A stretch of 51,052 bases of DNA from a virus. The notes beneath the pieces are model-generated. The model saw only the letters and a program-made list of their open reading frames with translations, made no database searches and was not told the DNA's origin. Where the stretch lies: positions 1 to 51,052 of IMG/VR virus record IMGVR_UViG_3300046683_000394; one strand, 5' to 3'. How positions within the stretch are numbered: the stretch's first letter is position 1; each line of letters opens with the position of its first letter. The position numbers were made by a program, and so were the translations under genes. Positions 42,070 to 49,166 of the stretch are shown piece after piece.

Positions 42070-42337
42070 TCGACGCGCCGATAACGTGCCGCCCGATGCA
42101 GTCTATGTCGGGCGGCCGACTAAATGGGGCAACCCGTACAAGGTCGGGCCGGACGGCGACCACGCCGAAGTGGTGCGCAAGTTCCGCGATTATATCTGTA
42201 CTGACGATCTCATTTTTGAGATTGGCGAATTGCGCGGCAAAGATTTGGTTTGTTGGTGCGCGCCCGCGCCATGCCACGCCAATGTCCTTTTGGAACTGGC
42301 AAACGAAGGAGACCCGCCCGATGATGCCGGTTATTGA
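42053..42337 (+). CDS. DUF4326-type protein
   Basis: 94 residues. VGRPTKWGNPYKVG (19-32) and CWCAPAPCHANVL are the signature of DUF4326, a small family common in phages with unknown activity, perhaps nucleotide-related. It starts 17 bases inside the end of the PEP-CTERM gene, so the two are probably co-transcribed. Confidence 0.8.
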   Translation: MPRVFNRRADNVPPDAVYVGRPTKWGNPYKVGPDGDHAEVVRKFRDYICTDDLIFEIGELRGKDLVCWCAPAPCHANVLLELANEGDPPDDAGY

Positions 42338-42548
42338 TGTTCCGAAGGATAAACACTTTCCGCTCGATAGCGTGCAATGTGACTCTTGCGGCGGCAACGG
42401 TTGCGACGTGTGCGGCGACAAAGGATGGCTGACGCCTGCGAACCATCCCATAGGACGGCGCTGTGAATATGCCGGATGCAACATGCCGCTCGCGCCCTAT
42501 AGTGTCTCGGTCTATTGCAGCAATGTGTGCGCCGACGATGACAAATGA
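42321..42548 (+). CDS. Cys-rich zinc-binding protein
   Basis: 75 residues from the ATG at 42321 with an AAGGAG ribosome site. CDSCGGNGCDVCGDKGW is like the DnaJ-type zinc knuckle, and three more Cys follow (CEYAGC, YCSNVC). Overlaps its neighbours on both sides. Probably a small zinc protein binding protein or nucleic acid. Confidence 0.68.
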   Translation: MMPVIDVPKDKHFPLDSVQCDSCGGNGCDVCGDKGWLTPANHPIGRRCEYAGCNMPLAPYSVSVYCSNVCADDDK

Positions 42549-43203
42549 ACTGCGCGCCGATCTTCCGCCGCTGCCGGATCGTATGCGCGGCTTGCCGCTC
42601 GATCATCGCGGCTTCCCGGTGCCGTGGTTTGTGGCGATCACGGACGGCGTACCGGATTTCCGCGTGCTTCGGCCGGGCGGTTTGCAGATCGCGGTGAAGA
42701 AAAATATCTGTTGGATTTGCGGCGGGCCGCTCGGGGTCTACATGGCGTTCGTCATTGGGCCGATGTGCGCCATCAACCGGATCAATAGCGAGCCGCCGTC
42801 ACATCGTCAGTGTGCGGAATTTGCCGTCCGCGCGTGCCCGTTCATGCTGCACCCACGGATGAAACGCAACGAAAAGGATTTGCCGGAACTGCACCTGAAA
42901 CCGGCCGGGGTTCACCTAGATCGCAATCCAGGCGTTATGTGCATGTGGATCACGAAAAGCTTCAAGCCGTTCAAAGTGCACAACGGCTATTTGCTCGATC
43001 TTGGCGAGCCGTGCTTTGTGACGTGGTGGACCGAAGGGCGAGCGGCAACGCGCGCCGAAGTGCAGGCGTCCATCGCGGGCGGCTTTCCACAATTGCAAGC
43101 GATGGCGGAACAGGAAGGGCCGGATTCCGTTGCCGGTCTCAGCCGCAAGGTCGCGGCTGTGCATCGCTTGCTACCGCAGGAGGAAAATCATGTCGCTGAT
43201 TAG
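42538..43203 (+). CDS. Conserved-type phage protein with Cys pairs
   Basis: 221 residues from the ATG at 42538, 11 bases before the previous stop. WICGGPLG with nearby CAINRI and RACPFM suggests a metal site with unusual spacing. The remainder is alpha/beta. I recall similar proteins in alphaproteobacterial phages but no function. Next gene starts within its end. Confidence 0.7.
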   Translation: MTNELRADLPPLPDRMRGLPLDHRGFPVPWFVAITDGVPDFRVLRPGGLQIAVKKNICWICGGPLGVYMAFVIGPMCAINRINSEPPSHRQCAEFAVRACPFMLHPRMKRNEKDLPELHLKPAGVHLDRNPGVMCMWITKSFKPFKVHNGYLLDLGEPCFVTWWTEGRAATRAEVQASIAGGFPQLQAMAEQEGPDSVAGLSRKVAAVHRLLPQEENHVAD

Positions 43204-43375
43204 TTTAGTCATTGTACTGATTGTCGTCGGCGTGTTGCTCTGGCTGGTAAATAGCTACATTCCGATGGACCCGAAAATTAAGCAGATAATGAACGCGGTC
43301 GTGGTGATCGCGGTAGTTCTATGGCTTCTTAGCCTGTTCGTCGGCCCGCTGCCCGACATCCACGTTGGGCGCTAA
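43190..43375 (+). CDS. Two-helix membrane protein, Thivi_2564-type
   Basis: 61 residues from the ATG at 43190 (strong AGGAGG ribosome site). Helix 1 at 3-22, helix 2 at 33-52, with the PMDPKIKQIMN loop typical of the Thivi_2564 family. Common in alphaproteobacterial phages and prophages. Holin-like in size, but its role is not known; it is one of the lysis candidates here. Confidence 0.75.
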   Translation: MSLISLVIVLIVVGVLLWLVNSYIPMDPKIKQIMNAVVVIAVVLWLLSLFVGPLPDIHVGR

Positions 43376-43425
43376 ATCGGGCGCTTAATATGCGCGATAT
43401 TTGTAGAATTTGCCGTAGAGCGGAT

Positions 43426-43665
43426 TCATTTCAGGTCTCGTAAATCCTCTCGCGCCGTCCAGCGCACGAGGCGCACGCGATGGCCGCTCGCGCGATGGTG
43501 GGCCTTCGCGACCTCGCCAAACAGCCCTTCAGCTATTTCGCGGTCTCTTGTCACGAGGTTAATCATGCCAAGGTGCGAGAGCATGGGCACGAGCCCGGCG
43601 ATGGTCCCTTCGGTGCCGTCCGCCGCGATCTCGGTCCAGGTGTAAAGGTCTTTGATGTCGCTCAT
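43426..43665 (-). CDS. Hypothetical protein
   Basis: 79 residues from the ATG at 43665 (ATGA overlap). Hydrophobic middle (AGLVPMLSHLGMINLV) and basic end. Last gene of the leftward chain 45.6-43.4 kb. No family. Confidence 0.65.
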   Translation of the reverse strand: MSDIKDLYTWTEIAADGTEGTIAGLVPMLSHLGMINLVTRDREIAEGLFGEVAKAHHRASGHRVRLVRWTAREDLRDLK

Positions 43666-43877
43666 TTCGGCATTACCGCAGGGGGGCAAGAAATGTCGTG
43701 ATCTTCCATATCCGGGGTTCCGCAACAGTTACAGGCAAGGCAGCGCGCGGCCTCACGGAACAGCGCGATATAAGCAGCGTCAGAATAAAACGTGTGTATT
43801 TGTTCGCCCGCACACCATTGCGCCGCTTCTAAAAGCCGTTCCGGTAAAGACGCCGTTGATTTGCTGCCGTCTTTCAT
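43662..43877 (-). CDS. Small Cys-rich hypothetical protein
   Basis: 71 residues from the ATG at 43877, which overlaps the previous stop and has AGGA eight bases before. CLACNCCG with a later Cys suggests a metal site. Function unknown. Confidence 0.65.
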   Translation of the reverse strand: MKDGSKSTASLPERLLEAAQWCAGEQIHTFYSDAAYIALFREAARCLACNCCGTPDMEDHDISCPPAVMPK

Positions 43878-44149
43878 TCGTTCCATCCTGGCGGACGTGG
43901 CCCGCCGCGAAAAATTTCATCCTCACATGGGGGGATAAGTAAGACTGTTGTTGACACCCAATGCTCAAAGACCGCTTCACGCGATTTTGGATTGTGGCCC
44001 GCGAGCCATAGCGCGACAAGCTCGGTAAGGACCGCGCCAGCCAATGCCGGATGTTTGCCGGAAAGAAGCGGCTTGATAGCGGCAACAATCTTTTGCTGTT
44101 CTTCCACCATCGCTATTGCGTCGGCCGCGTTCACAGGTTCATCGGTCAT
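43874..44149 (-). CDS. Helical hypothetical protein
   Basis: 91 residues, ATGA overlaps at both ends. The first 50 residues are helix (DAIAMVEEQQKIVAAIKPLL) and the rest is mixed. No family recognised. Confidence 0.65.
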   Translation of the reverse strand: MTDEPVNAADAIAMVEEQQKIVAAIKPLLSGKHPALAGAVLTELVALWLAGHNPKSREAVFEHWVSTTVLLIPPCEDEIFRGGPRPPGWNE

Positions 44150-44667
44150 TCGACGGTTACTCTTACCGGCAGCGGTGGATGACGCGCTTCAACCTCGCCG
44201 GTTCGTTCGTACCATTCGCCGTCCGGCGTCAGCGGCGGTGCCCAGATCGTGAAACCGTCTCGTTCATTGAAGCGGACCAAAGCGGCCATGCCCTCTTGGG
44301 CTCGCGCGAAAAGATAGGCGCGCAGGTCGGGCGCGCGGTGAGCGTATGGGAAGCGCGGATCAACCCAAATTTGCAGGACCGGAACCTTGGTAAGTTCGCC
44401 CGTCGCGTTATCGCGCAACGTCACATAGTCCGGCATTATGTCGATGACGTAATGCGCGCGGTCAGGTCGCGGTAGACTTTCGGTATCTTGGCCCGATAGC
44501 CAGCGACACGTCCATATCTGACACGATGGCGGGCGGTCGGCATAGATCGCGCAGCCCTTACCGTGTCGCTGATGTGTACAGCGCGCGCTCGCGGGCTTGT
44601 GCAGCTCGCGCACTGGCAAGAGCTTGCAACAAAGGGTGCAGGTCCCGCAGGTCCGATTCGTTGTCAT
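44146..44667 (-). CDS. YkgJ-type Cys cluster protein
   Basis: 173 residues. Eight Cys near the N-terminus (7, 10, 13, 14, 30, 39, 49, 54) in the order CGTCTLCC ... C ... C ... PPSCQIWTC, as in YkgJ/UPF0153 zinc- or iron-binding proteins. The rest is alpha/beta. Its biochemical role is not settled in the family. Its 5' end overlaps a membrane-protein gene by 110 bases. Confidence 0.8.
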   Translation of the reverse strand: MTTNRTCGTCTLCCKLLPVRELHKPASARCTHQRHGKGCAIYADRPPSCQIWTCRWLSGQDTESLPRPDRAHYVIDIMPDYVTLRDNATGELTKVPVLQIWVDPRFPYAHRAPDLRAYLFARAQEGMAALVRFNERDGFTIWAPPLTPDGEWYERTGEVEARHPPLPVRVTVE

Positions 44668-44791
44668 GTGTCCTTGCCCTTATGCGGGTAACATACCGCA
44701 AAATGAGTGCCGAGAGAATTACCAAGAGCGCAACAATTTCGAGCAGCCACACGAACGCGATGGCGTAAAGAAGCCATAAGATAGCGGTCAT
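44558..44791 (-). CDS. Single-helix membrane protein overlapping the YkgJ gene
   Basis: 77 residues. One long hydrophobic helix at 4-32 (AILWLLYAIAFVWLLEIVAL) followed by a basic, soluble tail. The tail is read in another frame over the first 110 bases of the YkgJ gene. The ATG overlaps the stop of the 33-residue gene upstream (ATGA). Size and layout fit an N-in holin, spanin part or small inhibitor; undecided. Confidence 0.6.
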   Translation of the reverse strand: MTAILWLLYAIAFVWLLEIVALLVILSALILRYVTRIRARTHDNESDLRDLHPLLQALASARAAQARERALYTSATR

Positions 44792-44889
44792 GGAAGCCTG
44801 ATTTTGATGTCATGCAGAAGCATAGCAATGTGAAAAAGTAGGCTGATTATCACACCGATGCCGATGATGATTGTTGTTGTCGCGCTCAT
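44788..44889 (-). CDS. 33-residue membrane peptide
   Basis: The ATG at 44889 follows the TGA of the HTH gene with no gap, and the TGA overlaps the next ATG. The peptide has a hydrophobic core (TIIIGIGVIISLLFHIAML) and a short basic end. Too small for usual gene finders but held tightly in the chain. Possible membrane toxin, holin or regulator. Confidence 0.6.
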   Translation of the reverse strand: MSATTTIIIGIGVIISLLFHIAMLLHDIKIRLP

Positions 44890-45120
44890 TCATTCCAACT
44901 CTCTTAAAAGCTTGGCCGCGAGCTTTTCGATCTCGCGGATTCGTTCCGGGCACAGCTCGGCCAGCTTCGGCCATAGCCACGGCGGAATCTCGTTCTGTCC
45001 GTTGGCCCATCGCTGAACCGTGCGCAGGTTCAGGTCTAGCGCGCTCGCGATCCCTTCCGGCCAGCCCGGCCCGTACAGGATTTCCCCAACGACTCGCAGA
45101 GTCATGTGATCGAATTTCAT
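44890..45120 (-). CDS. Small helix-turn-helix protein
   Basis: 76 residues from the ATG at 45120 (GGGG ribosome site; overlaps the previous stop). Residues 20-48 (EGIASALDLNLRTVQRWANG) are a HTH. The C-terminal helix is basic/acidic. It may regulate the leftward genes or act on host DNA. It sits between two tiny membrane genes. Confidence 0.7.
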   Translation of the reverse strand: MKFDHMTLRVVGEILYGPGWPEGIASALDLNLRTVQRWANGQNEIPPWLWPKLAELCPERIREIEKLAAKLLRELE

Positions 45121-45236
45121 CGGTCGCCCCATAGGGAAAGCATTGCCAAGCCGACAAGGACTAAGGCAACCGGCCAAAATCCAGCAACCATCATCACGCC
45201 AGCGATGATTAGAAGAAGCGCAAAACAGCCGATCAT
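45117..45236 (-). CDS. 39-residue membrane protein
   Basis: Hydrophobic over nearly its full length with a break at FWP (20-22), so one long or two short membrane helices. ATGA overlaps at both ends (45236 and 45120) support translation. Not part of any family I recognise. With the 33- and 77-residue genes it forms a group of membrane peptides. Confidence 0.6.
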   Translation of the reverse strand: MIGCFALLLIIAGVMMVAGFWPVALVLVGLAMLSLWGDR

Positions 45237-45571
45237 CCGGTGCCGCCTTCCGCCTTGATCGCCTTCACGCGCTCGCTAAAGGGGACTCGTGGAACCTCGT
45301 GGTTTTCCTTCACAAATTCGACCAGCGCGTTCCACGTTGCAGCATCAAACGATAGACTCGCGCATTGCTGGCGAGAGGTTTTCTCATAGCGGGTTTCTAT
45401 CGTAAGCTCGATTTGCACCGCCTCACCTTCATCCTCGCGGCCTTTGCGCGCCGCAAAAGTCGTAATTTTGCGCTCTTTGTAACCCGGCTCATAAGAGTCG
45501 CCGACCACGAACGACGCGTTGACGCCATGCGCCGCGTAATGGTCGAAGGTTCGCTTTGCATAGCTTTTCAT
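45233..45571 (-). CDS. Hypothetical alpha/beta protein
   Basis: 112 residues, ATGA overlaps at both ends. Strands around residues 19-24 and 50-60, then a helix (AATWNALVEFVKENH). Basic overall. No family recognised. Confidence 0.65.
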   Translation of the reverse strand: MKSYAKRTFDHYAAHGVNASFVVGDSYEPGYKERKITTFAARKGREDEGEAVQIELTIETRYEKTSRQQCASLSFDAATWNALVEFVKENHEVPRVPFSERVKAIKAEGGTG

Positions 45572-46020
45572 GGCGCACCTTCCGCTTTGACAATCGCGCC
45601 GCGCGCCCGTTCCCAGATATCAGCCGAATCCAAGTCAGCCCGGACATGCTGCATTGATCCAGCCTCAAGGATGTCTTTGAGCGCCGCGAGCAAGTCGGGC
45701 GCGGCGGCTATTAGGCGCGCGTTGGCTATCGCTTCATTTTCGCTTTGATGTGCATTCGCGAAATCAACACGCGCGATTAAGTGGCGGTCTGCGTCTACAA
45801 TATGCCGGACGCGGTACGGATCGGGCCAAAGCGGCTTAACCGCCTCCCACGGTCCCGGCGTGTGCTTCGTGCCGGTTATACCTTGCGTCTCACGTCGCGC
45901 GGCATTTATGGCAGCGCCTAACGCCGCCCGGTCTGCGTCCGTAACAGCGTGGTCAAAATGCAGCCTAAGAACGTGATCGTCCTCTATGTCGGCGCTTAGT
46001 GCTTTGAATCCGGTTATCAT
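45568..46020 (-). CDS. Phage protein with HTPGPW and ANARLIAAAPDLL motifs
   Basis: 150 residues. HTPGPW at 52-57 and ENEAIANARLIAAAPDLLAA at about 93-112 mark a family very common in phages and prophages, without a known function. Strand-rich middle. An AAAGGAG ribosome site precedes the ATG. A weak variant of the hairpin leader lies before it. Confidence 0.78.
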   Translation of the reverse strand: MITGFKALSADIEDDHVLRLHFDHAVTDADRAALGAAINAARRETQGITGTKHTPGPWEAVKPLWPDPYRVRHIVDADRHLIARVDFANAHQSENEAIANARLIAAAPDLLAALKDILEAGSMQHVRADLDSADIWERARGAIVKAEGAP

Positions 46021-46044
46021 AATTCAGACTCCTTTGTGCGGTGG

Positions 46045-46677
46045 TTATTCGGCCGCTACTTGAAAAGATTGGTCGAATTGCAAGCGGCGTGCGGGTGGGC
46101 TCGCGGCCTTTTCCGCCGCCCATTGCCGCGCGATCTTCCGTTCGTGGCGCGCGGTCAGATACGCAAGGACTCGCCGCTCGCGTATCTCGCGCGTGAAGGC
46201 TTCCAACGCCATGCGCATGTTCTGGCAGGACGTGCGCATCTGTTGCGCATCTTCCGCGCCGATCTCGCGCATGTTTGTGACGGTCGGCACATCCGCCGAA
46301 TAGCGCGCGCTTAAATAGCGGCCTGATAAAATGCCGAGATACCGGGCTCGCGCCGATATGACCGCCTGACTCAGATCGTCGGGATTCTTCGCGTCTGGGT
46401 ATTGGCCCGTTACCATGCGGACCCCATTGGCGAACTCGACCAAAACCCAACGGTATACGCCGCCGCCAATCTTGCCGCGTTTAATTGGCGGCAAGTTAAG
46501 CGCGCGACGTTCCGTCAATGTCAGATATGCCAGCTCACTAGAGCCCTTCCGCGCGCGCGTGGCTGGCTTCTTGGTCGGCGCGGATGACGCCAGCAATTGC
46601 CGCGCGATAGCCGCCAGCAATGCGCTATTGCCCGTTAGCTCTGCGGCTTCGATCTCGGCTGCGATGTTGATTGTCAT
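46045..46677 (-). CDS. Hypothetical basic protein with hairpin leader
   Basis: 210 residues from the ATG at 46677. An N-terminal helical part and basic linker (KKPATRARKG), then a small beta segment (KIGGGVYRWVLVEFANG), then helices rich in Arg. The combination suggests a nucleic-acid-associated protein. The upstream hairpin and GGAAGGAAC ribosome site match those on other genes in this block. Confidence 0.68.
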   Translation of the reverse strand: MTINIAAEIEAAELTGNSALLAAIARQLLASSAPTKKPATRARKGSSELAYLTLTERRALNLPPIKRGKIGGGVYRWVLVEFANGVRMVTGQYPDAKNPDDLSQAVISARARYLGILSGRYLSARYSADVPTVTNMREIGAEDAQQMRTSCQNMRMALEAFTREIRERRVLAYLTARHERKIARQWAAEKAASPPARRLQFDQSFQVAAE

Positions 46678-46696
46678 GTTCGGTTCCTTCCGTTTT

Positions 46697-46710
46697 GCGG
46701 CCATAGCCGC
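46697..46710 (-). promoter_or_regulatory. Hairpin leader element (copy 1)
   Basis: On the - strand GCGGC-TATG-GCCGC is followed by AAAACGGAAGGAACCGAAC and the ATG, 19 bases after the stem. One of six like elements. Confidence 0.65.
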
Positions 46711-46721
46711 GAGTGACGTTG

Positions 46722-47063
46722 TTACGCTTGCTCTATGCACAATGCAACGATTAATTCGCGCGTTGCACACATTGACCGCGCGGGGTCGCGATCCGACACA
46801 TACGCCGCAAAGAAGCGGCCACTTATAGGAAAACAGAAGAAGCCGAGTCTTAGCTCATCCGTTGTTGCCTCACAGATTGCAAAGCCTTGGTGAGTCCAGT
46901 TCATCGGCGGCATGACGTTCAGGAAATAGTCGAAAGTATCGACCGTGATCTCGGCACACTCTGACAGTAGCCGTTCACGGCTAAATTCCTGTTCGTGCGT
47001 CAAACCTTTCGGGTTCAGCCAATCGAAAAATTCATCGTTGTTCATTTTGCCAGCGAATAGCAT
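46722..47063 (-). CDS. Hypothetical protein with hairpin leader
   Basis: 113 residues from the ATG at 47063, set by the GGAAAGGGAAC ribosome site. Alpha/beta, with a Phe-rich central part (FDYFLNVMPPMNWTHQGFAI). The last 25 bases contain an operator-like palindrome for the next gene. No family recognised. Confidence 0.68.
   Translation of the reverse strand: MLFAGKMNNDEFFDWLNPKGLTHEQEFSRERLLSECAEITVDTFDYFLNVMPPMNWTHQGFAICEATTDELRLGFFCFPISGRFFAAYVSDRDPARSMCATRELIVALCIEQA
46735..46747. promoter_or_regulatory. Operator-like palindrome within a gene end
   Basis: ATGCACAATGCAA fits ATGCANNNTGCAT except for the last base. It lies in the last codons of the upstream gene and 58 bases before the ATG at 46677. 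No -35 joins it. Confidence 0.4.
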
Positions 47064-47084
47064 TTTTGGTTCCCTTTCCATTTT

Positions 47085-47100
47085 GCGGCAAGTTAGCCGC
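47085..47100 (-). promoter_or_regulatory. Hairpin leader element (copy 2)
   Basis: GCGGC-TAACTT-GCCGC on the - strand, 21 bases before the ATG at 47063, with AAAATGGAAAGGGAAC between. Confidence 0.65.
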
Positions 47101-47120
47101 GAGGTTGTTCAACGGTTCAT

Positions 47121-47357
47121 TTACGCTTTGATTCCAAGTTCCTTTGCCCAGATCGTCCCGCCAAGCGACAGCGCGCGCTCGCGTTCAATTTTCACAGTGA
47201 GATTCACGCGTCCATCGGTGAACAATTCTTTCGCCGCCTCTATCTCGCGGTCGGCGTACCATTGCGCCTCTTTGCGAGTTGGGAAACATCGGACGATAAC
47301 CTCACCCGGACATATCGGCCAAGAATCTGTAATTGTGACGCGATAGGCATATTTCAT
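47121..47357 (-). CDS. Hypothetical small protein
   Basis: 78 residues; starts in a TAATG overlap with an AAAGGAG ribosome site upstream. Strand-helix-strand pattern with a helix rich in Glu (ADREIEAAKELFTDG). The pattern resembles small double-stranded-RNA- or nucleotide-binding folds, but no family is named. Confidence 0.65.
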   Translation of the reverse strand: MKYAYRVTITDSWPICPGEVIVRCFPTRKEAQWYADREIEAAKELFTDGRVNLTVKIERERALSLGGTIWAKELGIKA

Positions 47358-47545
47358 TACACCGACTCCTTTGCTGGCATGACCGGCGCGATATAGGCGC
47401 GCGTTAAGATGTGCTTGAATAAATGACGGCCGGACTCGTCATCCCCCATGAACATAAAGTTCCCGGCAAATATCGGGCTGCTTTCATCATCTGACAAAAT
47501 GCCCAACGCGATGGCGCGTGCGAAGGCTGTTCTCGGTTCGGTCAT
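47357..47545 (-). CDS. Hypothetical small protein
   Basis: 62 residues from the ATG at 47545 (ATGA overlap). Mixed helix and short hydrophobic piece (IFAGNFMFMGDDESG). The upstream part of the open frame overlaps the previous gene and is not used. Unknown. Confidence 0.6.
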   Translation of the reverse strand: MTEPRTAFARAIALGILSDDESSPIFAGNFMFMGDDESGRHLFKHILTRAYIAPVMPAKESV

Positions 47546-47838
47546 TTGCCCGATTCCACGATTGGGCAAATTGCCTCGTTTCGGCAGGCGTTCCATATGG
47601 CTTGCGTTAGGTGCGAACGTGGAATCGAAGATACGCGCGAACCGTATGTGCCGAAACGTAGGACGGCCAACATGCCGGGCGGATAATCGGTCGAGAGAAT
47701 CAGCTCACCTTGCGTTGCGCCATTAGACGGTTGCACAAACACGGCGGCGTCAAAGATTCCACCCAGAGCAAGCTTTGCAATTTGTGGTGTGAGCTTTTCC
47801 GATTGCTCTTTACACCACGCTTCGTAAGACCAAGCCAT
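47542..47838 (-). CDS. Hypothetical protein with hairpin leader
   Basis: 98 residues. N-terminal helix, beta-rich centre (GGIFDAAVFVQPSNGATQG), C-terminal helix with two Cys. The hairpin leader and an operator-like site lie just upstream. No family recognised. Confidence 0.68.
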   Translation of the reverse strand: MAWSYEAWCKEQSEKLTPQIAKLALGGIFDAAVFVQPSNGATQGELILSTDYPPGMLAVLRFGTYGSRVSSIPRSHLTQAIWNACRNEAICPIVESGK

Positions 47839-47860
47839 AACTCAGGTTCCTTCCTATTGT

Positions 47861-47876
47861 GCGGTAAGTTAACCGC
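47861..47876 (-). promoter_or_regulatory. Hairpin leader element (copy 3)
   Basis: GCGGT-TAACTT-ACCGC on the - strand, 22 bases before the ATG at 47838. The stem differs from the other copies but still pairs (GCGGT/ACCGC), which is compensatory change. Confidence 0.65.
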
Positions 47877-47882
47877 GCGATG

Positions 47883-47895
47883 ATGCCGATTGCAT
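47883..47895. promoter_or_regulatory. Operator-like palindrome
   Basis: ATGCCGATTGCAT, one change in one half-site. It is intergenic, 45 bases before the ATG at 47838. A perfect 10-bp inverted repeat lies next to it at 47899-47927. Confidence 0.5.
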
Positions 47896-47898
47896 CTG

Positions 47899-47927
47899 AT
47901 AGGACGCGCGATAGGTCCGCGTCCTAT
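47899..47927. other. Perfect 10-bp inverted repeat
   Basis: ATAGGACGCG (47899-47908) and CGCGTCCTAT (47918-47927) with a 9-base loop. No T-run follows, so it could be a Rho-independent hairpin without U's, or a dimer-binding site. It lies between two leftward genes. Confidence 0.5.
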
Positions 47928-47936
47928 GGGTTACAA

Positions 47937-48422
47937 TCAAGCTGTTGCATACTTTGCCGTGAACGCCGCCTTATGCGCTTCAATGTCGCTTAAACCATCG
48001 GCGCGCGCGGCAATATAGGCGCGTTGCCATACGATCCAGCGTTCCAGCTCACATGTATTTTCCAGACCAGACCTTGCCACGATATCGGCATCATCCGACT
48101 CGCGCGTCCAGGCGCATTGTGCGGCGTGTTGACGTGTGAACATGACAACGGTCTTAAGGTCAGCGTTCCCGTAGCAAGAGCCCGACCAATGGCGTTTGCC
48201 ATGCTCTGTTATATCGGCAGGGAATAGGACCTTTGAATCATAGCCGTTTGGCGTTGCCACGACGATTAAGACCATGCCGAACCGAGTCTCAATAAACGCG
48301 CCCGATGGTTCGTTGAGGTAAAGATCAATCGCGCGTTCCAGGTTTACTTTCGCCTCGGTCTTAGTCGCGCCTTGCGCTTGGACATTGCCGCGACTCGCAT
48401 AGTGTGTTTTTGCTTTGCGCAT
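47937..48422 (-). CDS. Hypothetical protein with hairpin leader
   Basis: 161 residues. Basic N-terminus, strand-rich middle (FIETRFGMVLIVVATPNGYD) and helical C-terminus. Cys at several places without a clear metal motif. Belongs to the block of unrecognised leftward genes; no family. Confidence 0.68.
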   Translation of the reverse strand: MRKAKTHYASRGNVQAQGATKTEAKVNLERAIDLYLNEPSGAFIETRFGMVLIVVATPNGYDSKVLFPADITEHGKRHWSGSCYGNADLKTVVMFTRQHAAQCAWTRESDDADIVARSGLENTCELERWIVWQRAYIAARADGLSDIEAHKAAFTAKYATA

Positions 48423-48443
48423 TGTGTAGGTCTTTCCTGTTTT

Positions 48444-48459
48444 GCGGCAAGATTACCGC
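48444..48459 (-). promoter_or_regulatory. Hairpin leader element (copy 4)
   Basis: GCGGTA-ATCT-TGCCGC on the - strand, a 6-bp stem with one wobble, 21 bases before the ATG at 48422; ribosome site CAGGAAAGAC. Confidence 0.65.
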
Positions 48460-48478
48460 GCGTTATTGTGCGGTAAGT

Positions 48479-48688
48479 CTAATTCGCGACTCTGCATGTT
48501 TTCGGCAAGTAGCGATTGTCACAAACCAATTCGCCATTGCCGCGCGTTTTCAGCATGATCGCGCTAGGCGTGTAGTATTCCGCGCTAAACCATAGCGCCT
48601 CACTGAAGCTGTTCACAAACAGCCATCCGCCGTGGTTTGCGCGATATATCGCAGCGTCCAATAGCGTCTCGAACTCTGCCGATTTCAT
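48479..48688 (-). CDS. Hypothetical small protein
   Basis: 69 residues, joined by ATGA to the gene upstream, so it needs no own leader. Aromatic-rich (GGWLFVNSFSEALWFSAEYY) with a basic end. Unknown. Confidence 0.65.
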   Translation of the reverse strand: MKSAEFETLLDAAIYRANHGGWLFVNSFSEALWFSAEYYTPSAIMLKTRGNGELVCDNRYLPKTCRVAN

Positions 48689-49065
48689 ACCGATCTCCCA
48701 TGCAATGCGCGGAACTTCGCGCGGATATTGGATTCATATGCCAAGCGCGCGGACCATGCTTTTTCATCGTCCGATCTTGACGCCTGCCATGCCGCAAGAT
48801 CGGCGCGGAACTTTGCGATTGACGCTTTGAGGCGCGCGCGGAAACGAACGATATTCCGAATCCGCTTTGCTTTGAGAGCGACAGAGCTTGCCGTGGGCGG
48901 GCGCGCGACTATGGCGGGCTCTGGACTAGGCGCGACGGGCGCTTCAGCCTTGGGCGCTTGCCATTGCGGCGTTGGTCCAGGTTGCGCAAAGGCGCGACGG
49001 TCGGGCGGCAATTGCCCGTTGCCATTGCCACCGGTTGCGAGCTTGGGCGCGTCGAAAGTAAGCAT
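48685..49065 (-). CDS. Pro/Ala-rich then basic helical protein
   Basis: 126 residues. The first 60 are Pro/Ala-rich and likely disordered. Residues 64-120 are a basic helix region (VALKAKRIRNIVRFRARLKA), suited to binding nucleic acid. It has a hairpin leader. No family. Confidence 0.65.
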   Translation of the reverse strand: MLTFDAPKLATGGNGNGQLPPDRRAFAQPGPTPQWQAPKAEAPVAPSPEPAIVARPPTASSVALKAKRIRNIVRFRARLKASIAKFRADLAAWQASRSDDEKAWSARLAYESNIRAKFRALHGRSV

Positions 49066-49085
49066 AGGTCAGTTCTTTCCGTTGT

Positions 49086-49101
49086 GCGGCATCATCGCCG
49101 C
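49086..49101 (-). promoter_or_regulatory. Hairpin leader element (copy 5)
   Basis: GCGGCG-ATGA-TGCCGC on the - strand, 20 bases before the ATG at 49065; ribosome site ACGGAAAGAAC. Confidence 0.65.
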
Positions 49102-49126
49102 TAAATTCCCGCATGATAGCAGGTGA

Positions 49127-49152
49127 AAGGACTCGGTTCCGGCCGAGTCCTT
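49127..49152 (-). terminator. Strong hairpin after the DUF932 gene
   Basis: AAGGACTCGG pairs with CCGAGTCCTT (10 bp, loop of 6). On the - strand it follows the DUF932 stop by 14 bases and runs into TTTC, a short U-tract. Likely a partial terminator that separates DUF932 from the genes downstream. Confidence 0.6.
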
Positions 49153-49166
49153 CCCGCCGCTATCGC

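Noticed and set aside
38542-42551. Identical junction GATGACAAATGAA at 38544 and 42537
   Set aside because: Both are 11-base gene overlaps encoding a DDK end and an MTNE start; the flanking sequence is unrelated, so coincidence is likely.
44810-44821. ATGCAGAAGCAT in the 33-residue gene
   Set aside because: Spacer is one base shorter than in the other operators and it is inside coding sequence.
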